Notes: generated by a model from the letters alone, not told the origin. A stretch of 64,000 nucleotides of DNA from Parachlamydiales bacterium (GCA_003153295.1 PLXY01000004.1:24726-88725); one strand, 5' to 3'; shown: positions 9,345-18,770, counted from the first letter of the stretch. Numbers and translations are program-made.

Positions 9345-10892
9345 TCATTTTAATATAGAGCGAATGGCTTTTTTAAGCTCTTCATGACGGGCGATATCTT
9401 CAATAAAGACATGCAGCCGGTAGGTCCAGTTCGTGGGTAGAATCTTGCCGGGGACGTTGATCCTTTCATCGAAGGGATGGGAGGAAATAAGCTCAGGGAA
9501 AAGGGCGAGGTATTCCGGGAGAAGATTGATATGAAAAAGAGAAGGGGTGTGATGGGCATCCTTTAGAATTTCTAAACGGTGTTCATAGGAAAGGTCAGGA
9601 GAATAAGTCCACTTTTTGAAGGCGCAAAAATCTTTGGCATCTTCGATAGGATCTTGCCACCAGAGCTGTAGGGTTTCGGAATCATGCGTTGAGACTGTTG
9701 TCATGGAAAGAACGGGATATTCGTTAAATGGGATAAATCCGCCGCCTTGGTCATATTTTCTTTCCCACCGGACGACCTTCGTGCCGCAAATTCCTAGTTC
9801 TGCCAATGTCTTTTTAACAGAAGCTGGAACATCGCCCAGATCCTCAGCGATTGGAAGCATCGGAGAAGAGTTTAACATCATTTGGAGGATCTCTTTTCCT
9901 TGAGGTACCCATAAAGAGGGGTTTTCCGGCAGAAATTTTCCTTCTCGAGGATGATGGTTCAAAGGGATTGCCCAGATCCTAAAAAATCCGACCACATGAT
10001 CGATCCGATAAAGATCATAGTAGTTTGAAGCGACTTTGAGACGGTCTTTCCACCAAGAGAAGTCTTCATGTTTTATGTCATCCCAATTGAAGAGAGGAAA
10101 TCCCCAGTATTGCCCTTCGTTATTGTAAGCATCTGGAGGAGCGCCGGCTGAAAGATTAAAATTAAACCGGGCGGGTTTAAACCAAGCATCGGCGCTATCA
10201 GGGCTGATCAAGATAGGAATATCTCCCTTCAAGAGAATCCCTTTGGAGTGGGCGTATTGCTGAACGTCGATAAGCTGCAAATGGCAGAGATACTGCAGGA
10301 GCAAATAAAACTGGATTTCTTGAGAGTGTTCTGTTTCGAGCTTTTTAAAATCGGGAGTTTTAAGTTCTTGGGGCCAGCTCATCCAAGGAGTATGTTGAAG
10401 TTTGTCTTTGAGGACTTTAAATAGAGCATAAGGAACAAGCCACTGGTTTTGATCTAAAAAAGCCTGAAATTCTTTGCTTTTGGTGATTTGCGGATCCGAT
10501 TGATTGCAATAGCTATGAAGAAAGTTGAGTTTGAGGGAGAGGACTTCCAAATAAGAGACACGAGGCAGTCCATTCAGATGAGAAGCATCGGGAGGAGTGG
10601 GGTTTCCTGGCAGACGATTCAAAGAAAGGTAGATGGGATGAAGCGCACAAGAGGAAAGCGCGCTATAAGGAGACGGATCTGTTCCTGAGTCATTGAGAGG
10701 AAGAAGTTGAATCACTTCAAAACCGACCTCATGGCACCAATCAATCAGAGGGATCAAGTCTCCGAACTCTCCAATGCCCGAACTATGGGAGGTCTTTAGA
10801 CTAGAGAGCGGGATATTGATCCCATGTCGAGAATGCACTCCAATCTTGTTCCATTGAGAGGCGGAAGGTAGACGGTTGAAGTCAATTGTCAT
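9345..10892 (-). CDS. malQ: 4-alpha-glucanotransferase (amylomaltase, GH77)
   Basis: A 515-residue cytosolic enzyme that transfers alpha-1,4-glucan segments in glycogen and maltodextrin metabolism. 'PLNDSGTDPSPYSALSSCALHP' is the conserved amylomaltase N-terminal motif (broken here only by description). The GH77 catalytic residues are visible: nucleophile Asp298 in 'YRIDHVVGFFRIW', acid/base Glu350 in 'IAEDLGD' and stabiliser Asp404 in 'STHDSE'. The length is normal. It lies downstream of scc1-copN, as in Chlamydia (CT087-CT089), but two small plus-strand genes are inserted between malQ and scc1. The ATG at 10892 begins 'MTIDFNRLPSASQW'. Confidence 0.95.
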   Translation of the reverse strand: MTIDFNRLPSASQWNKIGVHSRHGINIPLSSLKTSHSSGIGEFGDLIPLIDWCHEVGFEVIQLLPLNDSGTDPSPYSALSSCALHPIYLSLNRLPGNPTPPDASHLNGLPRVSYLEVLSLKLNFLHSYCNQSDPQITKSKEFQAFLDQNQWLVPYALFKVLKDKLQHTPWMSWPQELKTPDFKKLETEHSQEIQFYLLLQYLCHLQLIDVQQYAHSKGILLKGDIPILISPDSADAWFKPARFNFNLSAGAPPDAYNNEGQYWGFPLFNWDDIKHEDFSWWKDRLKVASNYYDLYRIDHVVGFFRIWAIPLNHHPREGKFLPENPSLWVPQGKEILQMMLNSSPMLPIAEDLGDVPASVKKTLAELGICGTKVVRWERKYDQGGGFIPFNEYPVLSMTTVSTHDSETLQLWWQDPIEDAKDFCAFKKWTYSPDLSYEHRLEILKDAHHTPSLFHINLLPEYLALFPELISSHPFDERINVPGKILPTNWTYRLHVFIEDIARHEELKKAIRSILK

Positions 10893-11001
10893 TAATTCTC
10901 TATATGAACTGGTCCTTTAATTCTTAACAATGCCTTTTGCCCTAAATTCGTTAGGTTATTAATTGCTTATACATTAAATTTTTTTGGAAAAATGAATTTT
11001 T

Positions 11002-11334
11002 ATGACAGTAAATCTTCCAATGACTCGATCTAACTTAGTTTTTTCTTCTTCATTCTTGCTACCTAAGCTGCAAAATATTTTAAGGACTGCCCGTGATCAA
11101 TTTTTAGCTTCCACAGAGCTGAGAAAAGATTTAAAATGGGCCTCAAGCTTTTTAATTCTTAGTTGTACAACTTTCATTATTGGAAAAATGGTACTGAGGA
11201 CTCCAAAAAATGAAACGAAAAGAGAAGCCTTAATCAGAAGCATAGTCTCTTTTTCCATAGTGATGGTCTCAGGGATAGAGTTGGGTATAAGCTTACGTGC
11301 GTTGTATATGTACTCTAGAATTGATCAAGTCTAA
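11002..11334 (+). CDS. Small two-helix membrane protein, unknown function
   Basis: A 110-residue protein that I do not recognise. Two hydrophobic segments are visible, at about 47-64 ('WASSFLILSCTTFIIGKMV') and about 78-102, with a polar charged loop between them. It is followed after 35 bases by a second small two-helix protein on the same strand, and together they look like a two-gene unit. Both are inserted against the direction of the surrounding malQ-scc1-copN genes. Such small paired-helix proteins are common candidates for chlamydial inclusion-membrane proteins, but nothing in the sequence proves that. Confidence 0.55.
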   Translation: MTVNLPMTRSNLVFSSSFLLPKLQNILRTARDQFLASTELRKDLKWASSFLILSCTTFIIGKMVLRTPKNETKREALIRSIVSFSIVMVSGIELGISLRALYMYSRIDQV

Positions 11335-11369
11335 GAGAGTTTAATAAAACAGCTAAAAAGGAAAAATAT

Positions 11370-11714
11370 ATGAGCGTAATTCTTCCCCGGAGCTTGTATC
11401 CTCATGGGTCCAATGTGATTCTAGTTTCAGATCCGAATGATCCTGTTAAACAGTATGTCGTCAAAGCTCTTCTGAGTTCTGATCAAATTTGGGCCCATAA
11501 TCTTCTCAATCGTTTATCTTTGTTTGCGGTGGGGTCCATGATTGTCGTTATGATTTCTATGGTTGGAATGAGCCTTACTCAGCAACCTGTCTATGAAAAA
11601 ACCAAGAATTATGGTCATCGATTTTTTATTGGTCTTAGTTTTGCAGGAGGACTCGGTTTTTTGGGCACTTTTGCAGTGGGGGCTTATGCCGCTTATCACT
11701 ATAACAAGATGTAA
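11370..11714 (+). CDS. Small two-helix membrane protein, unknown function
   Basis: A 114-residue protein with two long hydrophobic segments, at about 50-68 ('LSLFAVGSMIVVMISMVGMS') and about 86-108 ('GLSFAGGLGFLGTFAVGAYA'), joined by a short polar loop 'QQPVYEKTKNYGHR'. This bilobed layout resembles Inc-type proteins, but both the layout and its link to secretion genes are only suggestive. The start ATG at 11370 follows AAAAGGAAAAAT. The gene ends 1 base short of the convergent scc1 stop. Confidence 0.55.
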   Translation: MSVILPRSLYPHGSNVILVSDPNDPVKQYVVKALLSSDQIWAHNLLNRLSLFAVGSMIVVMISMVGMSLTQQPVYEKTKNYGHRFFIGLSFAGGLGFLGTFAVGAYAAYHYNKM

Positions 11715-11715
11715 T

Positions 11716-12171
11716 CTACTTCCTCTCAATATCGAAGATAGAGGGACCTGTTTTATGCAGGGAATGACCGCGCTGGGGCAATTGACCTGTTTGAAGAGCC
11801 GTTCTCCAAGAGAAGGCTTTATCTAAAAAACTCTCAAGAAAATCGGCCATTTTATCACCGTTTAGACCTTCAAAATAGACATAGGAAAAAAGGGCCAGCT
11901 GATTGTTCCGTTCGCTGTAGCTGAATGTTCCTATCCGAGGAAAAAGGTTATTTTCTTTAAGGGTTTCTTTTAAGATATTTTCTCTAAACTTCCCCGGGGG
12001 GATTTCAGCGACAAAAGCACCCACGAGAATCCTGTCTTTATTGTCGTCTTCCTTCAATTGAACGTGAAGTTCGCCATTAATCCGTAAGCTGCAGGCTCTT
12101 TTGTGGTCAGGATGGAGGGGCACTTGGATGAGAGCTCCCAAATCTGCAAGCAGTAGCGCGAAATGGTCCAT
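11716..12171 (-). CDS. scc1: Type III secretion chaperone, CesT family (Scc1-like, for CopN)
   Basis: A 151-residue acidic protein with the alternating alpha-beta layout of the CesT/SycE class: 'HFALLLADLGALI' helix, 'CSLRINGELHVQLKEDD' strands, 'GAFVAEIPPGKFRENILKETLKEN' and a C-terminal helix 'KMADFLESFLDKAFSWRTAL'. Known Scc1 of Chlamydia pairs with Scc4 to chaperone the plug protein CopN. The gene lies 12 bases downstream of copN on the same strand, the same order as CT088-CT089. I assign Scc1 on fold pattern and position together. The C-terminal 15 residues are probably disordered. Confidence 0.85.
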   Translation of the reverse strand: MDHFALLLADLGALIQVPLHPDHKRACSLRINGELHVQLKEDDNKDRILVGAFVAEIPPGKFRENILKETLKENNLFPRIGTFSYSERNNQLALFSYVYFEGLNGDKMADFLESFLDKAFSWRTALQTGQLPQRGHSLHKTGPSIFDIERK

Positions 12172-12183
12172 GAAATTCCACCC

Positions 12184-13374
12184 TTATTTTTTCTTCTTCT
12201 TTTCTTTTTTATCTTTTTCTTCTTCTTCCTCAAGCTCTTCTTCGAGATCTTCGAGGGTCTCCATGAAGCACATTAAGAGATCTTGCCTGTGTCTTTCATC
12301 TCGGAAGAGTCGCGGTGCGACTTGCCGCATCGCATCACGGAATTGAAGATAGATGATCAGCTGGGCTAATTCTTCATCGGCAATACCCATTTGTTGAGAT
12401 AGAAGAAGGGCTTTATCAACCGAAGGGTATCTCTCTTGAATAAAGCGCATAAAGATGCGGGCCAGCGTTTCAAAGTTGATGCGTGAGGGTAGGACAAGCC
12501 CTTGTCTATCAAATGAGCTAGCAATGAGCCGCATCCGAGAAAAGAAGTATTTATAGACGCCTAAGATCGCTTGCATGTTGCGCGTCTCTACCATGTTTTT
12601 TTGAAGCTCTTCGCGAGGAATAGAAGGTCCTTTCGCTTTGATATCTGCTCCTAAAGAATGGAGAACGAATTCCAGAACGACTTTCATTTTTTCAAAGGGA
12701 AACTGATTGGAAAGCTCTTGAAAGAGGGTATTGGCATCTTTAGGATTGCCGGTAATGTGGCGATAGAGATCTCGAAGCGCTGTAGGAGACCCTAAGCCCT
12801 GAGATGAAAAATTTCGAGCTTGCACGCCCATATTGCGGCCCGATTTAATTTCTCTCTCATACAGGCGGTTAAGTTCAGATTTGGCCCTTTCTAAAACGGT
12901 TCGCATCGCGGGATCGGCTGTCTCCAGAAGAAAGTCCAATGCTTCATCAGCAAGGGACATGTCGGTATAGGCATCTCGAAGCTTGCGGATCACTTCCTCA
13001 ACGGAATCTTGTGGAGTGATACGGACACGGAGTGCAAGAAGCGAGCGGGCCTGGAGTTCAGGGTTCTTACGTTGGTAATTTTCAGAGATCTCTTGAAGTT
13101 GTTCGACAGCTGTGATTTCTTGCTCTTCATCGACTTTTTCATTCTTATGGGAATCTTCAGGACGCATTTTTTCTCGGACGCGTCTATCGAGAGTTTGGAA
13201 ATTACGAGCTAAGGCTAGGGGATTCCAGGCATTCAGATCGGCCCATTCTTGAAATCCTTCCTGCGCAGCTTCTTGAGCAATCTCGTATTGGCTTAGACGC
13301 GCAGCCTGTGTCTGCTGGGTCCGCTGCTGCTGGGTACGTTGGACGCCTTGGCTGATAATATGCTCGTCGGACAT
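12184..13374 (-). CDS. copN: Type III secretion gatekeeper CopN (SctW/YopN-LcrE family)
   Basis: A 396-residue protein of the YopN/TyeA gatekeeper family, which plugs the secretion channel until host contact and in Chlamydia is itself secreted. The N-terminal 60 residues are Gln-rich (repeated QQRTQQTQ-type sequence) and disordered, as expected for a secretion signal plus chaperone-binding segment. The rest is helical ('SVEEVIRKLRDAYTDMSLAD'). The last 20 residues are Glu then Lys runs. Its position upstream of its chaperone scc1 and near cdsV/cdsU supports the call. ATG at 13374 follows a GGAGTC-type Shine-Dalgarno site. Confidence 0.88.
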   Translation of the reverse strand: MSDEHIISQGVQRTQQQRTQQTQAARLSQYEIAQEAAQEGFQEWADLNAWNPLALARNFQTLDRRVREKMRPEDSHKNEKVDEEQEITAVEQLQEISENYQRKNPELQARSLLALRVRITPQDSVEEVIRKLRDAYTDMSLADEALDFLLETADPAMRTVLERAKSELNRLYEREIKSGRNMGVQARNFSSQGLGSPTALRDLYRHITGNPKDANTLFQELSNQFPFEKMKVVLEFVLHSLGADIKAKGPSIPREELQKNMVETRNMQAILGVYKYFFSRMRLIASSFDRQGLVLPSRINFETLARIFMRFIQERYPSVDKALLLSQQMGIADEELAQLIIYLQFRDAMRQVAPRLFRDERHRQDLLMCFMETLEDLEEELEEEEEKDKKEKKKKK

Positions 13375-13474
13375 GAGACTCCTCTATATCCTATGAAAAG
13401 CACAAAGGGGCTGTTTTTGTCTATTCTGTTAAATTTTTTTTGTTATAAAATTTAAACACAAAAAGGGGTATTCC

Positions 13475-14131
13475 ATGACAAAAGCTCTGAATCTATTTTT
13501 TCTACTGTTAATTTTTTCGGTTTCTACCGCTTTTTCCGAATTCAAGTTCGATCCAGAGAAATATCGATTATTTGTCACAAAAGTCGATCCTGAGTTTCAT
13601 TGCTTTGAGTTATCGAATAATATGGTTTTTTATTCTGCCAGCAAATGTTGGAAATGTGAAAAACTTCCAGAGGTGGGGAGTGAGGTAACGTTGATTCCAA
13701 CAACCAGAAATGCTGAAGACAAATTATCCCATCAAGAAGAAGGTGAATTTTTTGCGGTTTTTCATATAGCAGATCAAAAGAGGCATCTTTTGGTTTGGAC
13801 ACTACCTGAATCGGAAAAGCACTGTTTATCCTTTATTGGAACTAAATCCGTCTGCACTCAGCCTGAGGGCTGGTTTTCTTCGGCAGTCTATGAGAATGTC
13901 ATGGCACTCTCAGATGGATCTCAATGGACCGTGGAAAAAGATCAACATCTGGGATTTACTTCTTTAGACCATGTGATTGTATCTAAATTTGCGAAAGATA
14001 AATGGTGTATTTCGGATATTAATCGAACGATCTATATAGACCCCAATCAAATTTCATCCAAAGCAAAGGCCCACTATAAATATGCGATTGTCAAGCCGTA
14101 TATTCCTATAGAACAGGTCACCAAAGAGTAA
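13475..14131 (+). CDS. Predicted exported protein of unknown function
   Basis: A 218-residue protein with a clear cleavable signal peptide ('ALNLFFLLLIFSVSTAFS', residues 4-21). The mature part is mostly beta-strand like and carries several Cys residues (for example 'SASKCWKCEKLP' and 'SEKHCLSF'), compatible with disulfide bonds outside the cytosol. Shine-Dalgarno AAAAGGGG lies about 6 bases before the ATG. I recognise no family. It runs convergently into the next gene and overlaps its 3' end by 14 bases. Together the two interrupt the copN-cdsV order seen in Chlamydia. Confidence 0.65.
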   Translation: MTKALNLFFLLLIFSVSTAFSEFKFDPEKYRLFVTKVDPEFHCFELSNNMVFYSASKCWKCEKLPEVGSEVTLIPTTRNAEDKLSHQEEGEFFAVFHIADQKRHLLVWTLPESEKHCLSFIGTKSVCTQPEGWFSSAVYENVMALSDGSQWTVEKDQHLGFTSLDHVIVSKFAKDKWCISDINRTIYIDPNQISSKAKAHYKYAIVKPYIPIEQVTKE

Positions 14132-15341
14132 TTCCGACTCTGAAGATCAACGAAGAATCTAAACCCTCACCAGGCACATAGCCTGGTGTTTTTGCTCCGA
14201 GTTGAACAAAAAGCATGCCATCCGACCATAATTTTTTCTGGGCAATCAGAGAAATTGAAACTCCAAAACGAGAGTCGGAGGTATTGGCATGGAGATTTTC
14301 CCTTTTGTCGAGTTGTGAGTAGGCATAACGAAGATCTTGCATATCGATCTTCGGCTGCAGCCAAAGATCTGCACGGTAGCCCAACTGAAACGATCCGAGT
14401 TGCCACTGGTGGGGATTTTCAATCCCGAGCCCTGTGTAGTTCATCCCTGCATGTTTTCCACCCCTCAGATAAAAGTAGATCGGCTTTTCATCTTTAAGAA
14501 GAAAGTTTTCCATGTAGTATTCAGGACCAAAAGGTGTAAGTCCTAAGCGCGCTCCAGGCAGATATTGATAAGATCCTAAAGGGATCATAGGCAGAGGGCC
14601 TTGTTTTCCTTTACTGACATAGTTGTACCAACTGTAGAAGGAGTAGTAGGTAAAAGGGTCGAGCAAGTTGATCAATGCTTGAGTTCGGAGTGACTTAGAG
14701 GTAAGTTTGCTTCCCTGATAGGTATGATTTAAAAAATCACGATAACTGTGCATATCATCGCCTTCATTATCGGAGCTATAAATCGTATAGAGAGTGAGAT
14801 CATGCTCTGCATTTAAATAGAGAGAGCTTTGATTAGGATTGATGCTTCCTTTTTTTAACCATTGCATGCGGAGACGGTTCGCACAAATGGCAGTTGCCTC
14901 GACTCCGCCGGTTGTAATAGCGAGGTGTTCAAAGACGGTCGTCCGATCGGTGGAGTATTTATAATGCGTAGCTCCTCCTCCAGGTCCATAGGGAGGAGGA
15001 ATATGGAATTTGTACTTTGTTACATTGGCATCTTGAGAGCCTAGACTTCTTACGCGATACCCATGACCAAAGACTTCGTGCTGGATGAGTGTCGTGAAAT
15101 AATTCAAGGGGTCCCAGAAACACATCAATTCTGCGGTTCTTGAAAGCTGCGCCCATCTAGCAGGATTGGATTCATAAGTCTGTGTCAGACGTTCTAAGTA
15201 GGAATTTTCGACCAGCTTATGTGACATGATTAAATCGTCAGCACCTGCATAAGGTGAAAAATAACGGTCGGCAATTATATTATAATCAGAATCAGCAAAA
15301 AGAATTCCGGTAGCGAATAATGAGAATAAAAGTTTTTTCAT
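14118..15341 (-). CDS. Exported, possibly outer-membrane protein with an HExxxH motif
   Basis: A 407-residue protein with an N-terminal signal peptide ('LLFSLFATGILFADS'). Residues near 85-95 read 'TTLIQHEVFGHGYRV', a His-Glu-x3-His arrangement in a helix that is flanked by a second conserved-looking block 'VFEHLAITTGGVEATAICANRLR'. This recalls zinc-binding sites of metalloproteases, but the spacing is not the classic HExxH. The C-terminal 100 residues alternate polar and hydrophobic residues and end in 'SLIFRVGITLW', the aromatic end typical of an outer-membrane beta-barrel. I do not know the family. Its place between copN and cdsV is unusual. Confidence 0.65.
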   Translation of the reverse strand: MKKLLFSLFATGILFADSDYNIIADRYFSPYAGADDLIMSHKLVENSYLERLTQTYESNPARWAQLSRTAELMCFWDPLNYFTTLIQHEVFGHGYRVRSLGSQDANVTKYKFHIPPPYGPGGGATHYKYSTDRTTVFEHLAITTGGVEATAICANRLRMQWLKKGSINPNQSSLYLNAEHDLTLYTIYSSDNEGDDMHSYRDFLNHTYQGSKLTSKSLRTQALINLLDPFTYYSFYSWYNYVSKGKQGPLPMIPLGSYQYLPGARLGLTPFGPEYYMENFLLKDEKPIYFYLRGGKHAGMNYTGLGIENPHQWQLGSFQLGYRADLWLQPKIDMQDLRYAYSQLDKRENLHANTSDSRFGVSISLIAQKKLWSDGMLFVQLGAKTPGYVPGEGLDSSLIFRVGITLW

Positions 15342-15460
15342 TCAAAAATCTTAGTAATCGGAGCATTTTATTATGAAATATGGAAATGAATCAATCTAAT
15401 AACATTCTTTAAAAGATAATAGTTAATATTATTTTTAAGTGGTTTGTTAGGAAAACCTAA

Positions 15461-17590
15461 TCAACTTAGCTGCACTCTACCTAACGGCTGGATGCGCATT
15501 TCAGGAACAATCTCTTGATAAGAGACGACCGGAAGATCGGGGAACTCTCCCTCGATAAGCTTGCGGGCGAAGCGGCGGACATCGATTGCAGTCAATAGGA
15601 CAGGAGGCTGGCCTCCGGCAGGCGTGGGCGTGATGGTGGTTCTCATCGCATGCATGATCATTTGGACGGAATCAGGATCAAGAGCTAAGTAGGAACCGGC
15701 GGACGTTTGCTTGATGGCTCCGCGGATAAGATCTTCGATCTCAGGATCCAGAAGATAAACGGCCAGGACCGATTGTCCTTGAGAATACTTGTAACTGATA
15801 TATCGTTTTAAAGAGGAGCGGACATACTCGGTCAGGAGGACAGTATCTTTTTCGGATTGGGCCCATTCGCTTAAGGCTTCTAAGATGGTGCGGAGATCCT
15901 TGATGGAGATCTGTTCTTGCACGAGCCGGCGGAAAATCTCTGTGAGTTTTTGTAAAGGAACAAGCCGTGTGACTTCTTTGACAAGATCAGGATACGATTT
16001 TTCGACGAATTCCAAAATTGCCCGGACTTCTTGGATGCCGATGAAATCGCTGGCGTGCATCCGATAAAAGTAGGAAAGGTGAAGGATCATGACTTCTAAA
16101 GGCTTCCAAAACTTGATGCCGGCTTTTTGGAGAACTTCTTGATATCTCGTGTCGATCCAAATAGAGGGCAGCCCAAAAACAGTTTTAGACTGAGTAAAGG
16201 GGATATTATACTTACGCAGGATATCCGGCGATTCGTTCACAAGAAGATATCCATCGGCGATTTTACCACGCAAAACGGGCACTTCATTGAGATAGATCGC
16301 ATATTCATCCGCTTCTAAGTTAGGAGAATCTGTCCTAACGTGGATGCCGGGGAATCGGACGCCGAGATCTTGATAAAGGGCATGCCGCATCTTAGGGACC
16401 ATTTCTTCTATAAAGGTAGTTCCTGCTCGATCTTTTTTCATCAGAGCTGAAAGATTCTTACCGACTTCTAAAATGATGGGAAGTGTCAGCGCATATTCAT
16501 CGCTGGGGCCGCGGACCATCGCGTGTCCTTCGACATCAGTTGCAGCGGTGCCCATCATACCGGCAGCGGTCTTTGTCGCTGATTTTTTATTGTTATACCA
16601 TTTGGTCGTTCCAAGGGCGCCTGTAATGGTAGCTAAAATAAGAAAAGTAAGTTTAGGGAAGCCGGGGATGAAAGCAAAAAAGAATAAAACGATCGCAGCA
16701 ATCATGACGGCTTTAGGCTGGCCGAGGAGCTGGGTCGAAATCTCCGTACCTAAGTGGGAATCTTTCTTTTCACTGGAGACGCGGGTAGTCACGATACCGG
16801 CTGTCATCGAGATCAAAAGAGAAGGAATTTGGGAGACTAATCCGGAACCGATCGAAAGAAGGGTATAAGTTTGAGCCGCTTGGAGGGCTGTCATCCCATG
16901 CATGGAGACCCCGATGATCAATCCGGCAATGATGTTGATGACGGCGATCACGATACCCGCAATGACGTCCCCTTTGACGAATTTCATCGCTCCGTCCATC
17001 GCTCCGTAGAGTTGGCTTTCCTTGGCAAGGGCAAGACGCAGATCGCGGGCTTGGTTGGCATCGATAATACCGCTTCTCATGTCGGCGTCAATGCTCATCT
17101 GTTTACCAGGCATCGCATCCAAGGTGAAACGAGCGGCGACTTCAGCAACCCTTTCAGCACCCTTGGTTACAACAATGAACTGCACGATGGTGATGATCAA
17201 GAAGACCACGCCGCCGACAACGAAGTTACCTCCGACAACAAAATTACCAAACGTTTGAATGATATGTCCCGCGTAAGCATAGAGCAAAATCTGCTTCGTC
17301 GCGGAGATCTCAATACCCAGACGGAAAAGGGTCGTAATCAAAAGCAGAGAGGGGAACATCGACAGGTTGACGGCCTTAGGGATATAGAGGGCGACCATCA
17401 TCAAAGCAATCGAAACAGTCATGTTGATCGCGATCAAGTTGTCCAAGAAAGTCGAGCTGACGGGGATGATGATCATCATGATGATGGTGATCACGAAGAA
17501 AGCCAGGATCACATCGCTTGATTGACCAATGACGCGTAAAAGTCTTTCACCGCCCAAGCTGCGGGAGAGATTCGTTAAAAAAGTTTTCAT
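15461..17590 (-). CDS. cdsV: Type III secretion export gate protein CdsV (SctV/LcrD/FlhA family)
   Basis: About 709 residues. The N-terminal half has 7-8 transmembrane helices with the conserved family stretch 'LSMFPSLLLITTLFRLGIEI' and the cytosolic loop 'ARFTLDAMPGKQMSIDADMR'. The C-terminal half (from about 350) is the cytosolic nonameric ring domain that receives chaperone-substrate complexes. The ATG at 17590 (MKTFLTNLSRSLGG) follows AGGGG. The alternative at 17608 is TTG and less likely. It is the inner-membrane export gate of the injectisome and forms an operon with cdsU upstream (79 bases apart), as in Chlamydia CT090-CT091. Confidence 0.97.
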   Translation of the reverse strand: MKTFLTNLSRSLGGERLLRVIGQSSDVILAFFVITIIMMIIIPVSSTFLDNLIAINMTVSIALMMVALYIPKAVNLSMFPSLLLITTLFRLGIEISATKQILLYAYAGHIIQTFGNFVVGGNFVVGGVVFLIITIVQFIVVTKGAERVAEVAARFTLDAMPGKQMSIDADMRSGIIDANQARDLRLALAKESQLYGAMDGAMKFVKGDVIAGIVIAVINIIAGLIIGVSMHGMTALQAAQTYTLLSIGSGLVSQIPSLLISMTAGIVTTRVSSEKKDSHLGTEISTQLLGQPKAVMIAAIVLFFFAFIPGFPKLTFLILATITGALGTTKWYNNKKSATKTAAGMMGTAATDVEGHAMVRGPSDEYALTLPIILEVGKNLSALMKKDRAGTTFIEEMVPKMRHALYQDLGVRFPGIHVRTDSPNLEADEYAIYLNEVPVLRGKIADGYLLVNESPDILRKYNIPFTQSKTVFGLPSIWIDTRYQEVLQKAGIKFWKPLEVMILHLSYFYRMHASDFIGIQEVRAILEFVEKSYPDLVKEVTRLVPLQKLTEIFRRLVQEQISIKDLRTILEALSEWAQSEKDTVLLTEYVRSSLKRYISYKYSQGQSVLAVYLLDPEIEDLIRGAIKQTSAGSYLALDPDSVQMIMHAMRTTITPTPAGGQPPVLLTAIDVRRFARKLIEGEFPDLPVVSYQEIVPEMRIQPLGRVQLS

Positions 17591-17669
17591 CAGACCCCTA
17601 GAAAGCAAATTTTATTAAACTTACCAAAGTCTCACTTGATAAAAGTGAAAATTTGGAAAGGAATAAAAG

Positions 17670-18740
17670 TTACTTGAACAGCTCCGGCTCTTCTTCGCCA
17701 GCCTCGAGGCGCTTCAACCATTGCAGGATCTCTGCAAGGGCTTCATACGTCTCCTCAGGTACATAATCGCCGATTTTGCCTTTCCTGAAAAGAGTTTGTG
17801 CAAGAGAGACATTTCGCATGATGGGAACAAAGGCTTGTTGTCCGACACGAACGATCTGGTCTGCAATGAGTCCCTGCCCCATGGTAACGATTCGGGGTGC
17901 GGGCTCTTTCGACTCATCGTATTCGATCGCAACAGCCACGTGAATGGGATTGGTAATAATCGCCCGGGCACGCCGTGCAGCGGAAGGTCCTTCTTGATAC
18001 GCGATCTCTTGCGCGACTTGTTTGCGGCGGCTTTTCATATGAGGGTCGCCTTCCGTATCCCGGAACTCTTGCTTGACCTCGAATTTTTCCATTTTCATTT
18101 CTTTTTGGAAGTTATGCCGCTGATAAGCTAAGTCGAAAATCGCGATGATCAAAAAGAAAATTCCTACTCGGATGATGACTTTGGTCAAGAAAGAGGAAAA
18201 GACAACAGCGCTTCCGATGATAGGGATGCCTGCACAACCGATGATTTCGGGGACGCTATTGTAAATCACGGAATAGATCAGGAGCATCGCTCCGGAGATT
18301 TTCAAAACCGATTTGATCAACTCAATCCATGTTTTCATCTTGAACATGTTTTTAATGTTCGTCACAGGATTTAAACGCTTCGGATCGATTTTAAGGACTT
18401 CGCTAGAAAAGACAGGTCCCACTGTTAGAAATGAGACTAAAACCCCCATCATGCTAGTGATCACGACAATCGGGAGGCTGCATTCTAAAATGAGCATTAA
18501 GCATTGGCCTAAATATCCTCCCAACCGATTGGTCAGGTCTGTAGTTACTGCAATACTGCGGAATGTTCCTACGATATAACCGCCCATCTGCTGGAACAAA
18601 TATTTGGTCATAAAAAGGACGACGGAAATAGAAGTGACGAACGTAAAAGCAGAAGGGAAATCCTGAGCTTTAGCGACCTGACCCTTTTTACGGGCATCCC
18701 TAAGCTTTTTCGGCGTCGCCTTTTCTGTTTTTTCTGCCAT
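17670..18740 (-). CDS. cdsU: Type III secretion switch protein CdsU (SctU/YscU/FlhB family)
   Basis: A 356-residue inner-membrane protein. 'MAEKTEKATPKKLRDARKKGQV' is split here by description: the basic N-terminus EKTEKATPKK and RKKGQVAKAQDF is the family hallmark. Four transmembrane helices follow, then the cytosolic domain from about 210. The self-cleavage motif that is normally NPTH reads NPIH (Asn264-Pro265-Ile266-His267). The Asn and Pro needed for cleavage are kept. The downstream autocleaved part 'VAVAIEYDES...PRIVTMGQG' is normal. In the family this cleavage sets the substrate switch. The gene is first in the cdsU-cdsV pair, and ATG 18740 is the only plausible start. Confidence 0.96.
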   Translation of the reverse strand: MAEKTEKATPKKLRDARKKGQVAKAQDFPSAFTFVTSISVVLFMTKYLFQQMGGYIVGTFRSIAVTTDLTNRLGGYLGQCLMLILECSLPIVVITSMMGVLVSFLTVGPVFSSEVLKIDPKRLNPVTNIKNMFKMKTWIELIKSVLKISGAMLLIYSVIYNSVPEIIGCAGIPIIGSAVVFSSFLTKVIIRVGIFFLIIAIFDLAYQRHNFQKEMKMEKFEVKQEFRDTEGDPHMKSRRKQVAQEIAYQEGPSAARRARAIITNPIHVAVAIEYDESKEPAPRIVTMGQGLIADQIVRVGQQAFVPIMRNVSLAQTLFRKGKIGDYVPEETYEALAEILQWLKRLEAGEEEPELFK

Positions 18741-18770
18741 GAGAGAAGTAGATTAAGATTATCCTTTCTT

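Noticed and set aside
16871..17521. 216-residue plus-strand frame inside cdsV
   Set aside because: Asp/His-rich shadow of a conserved membrane protein gene.
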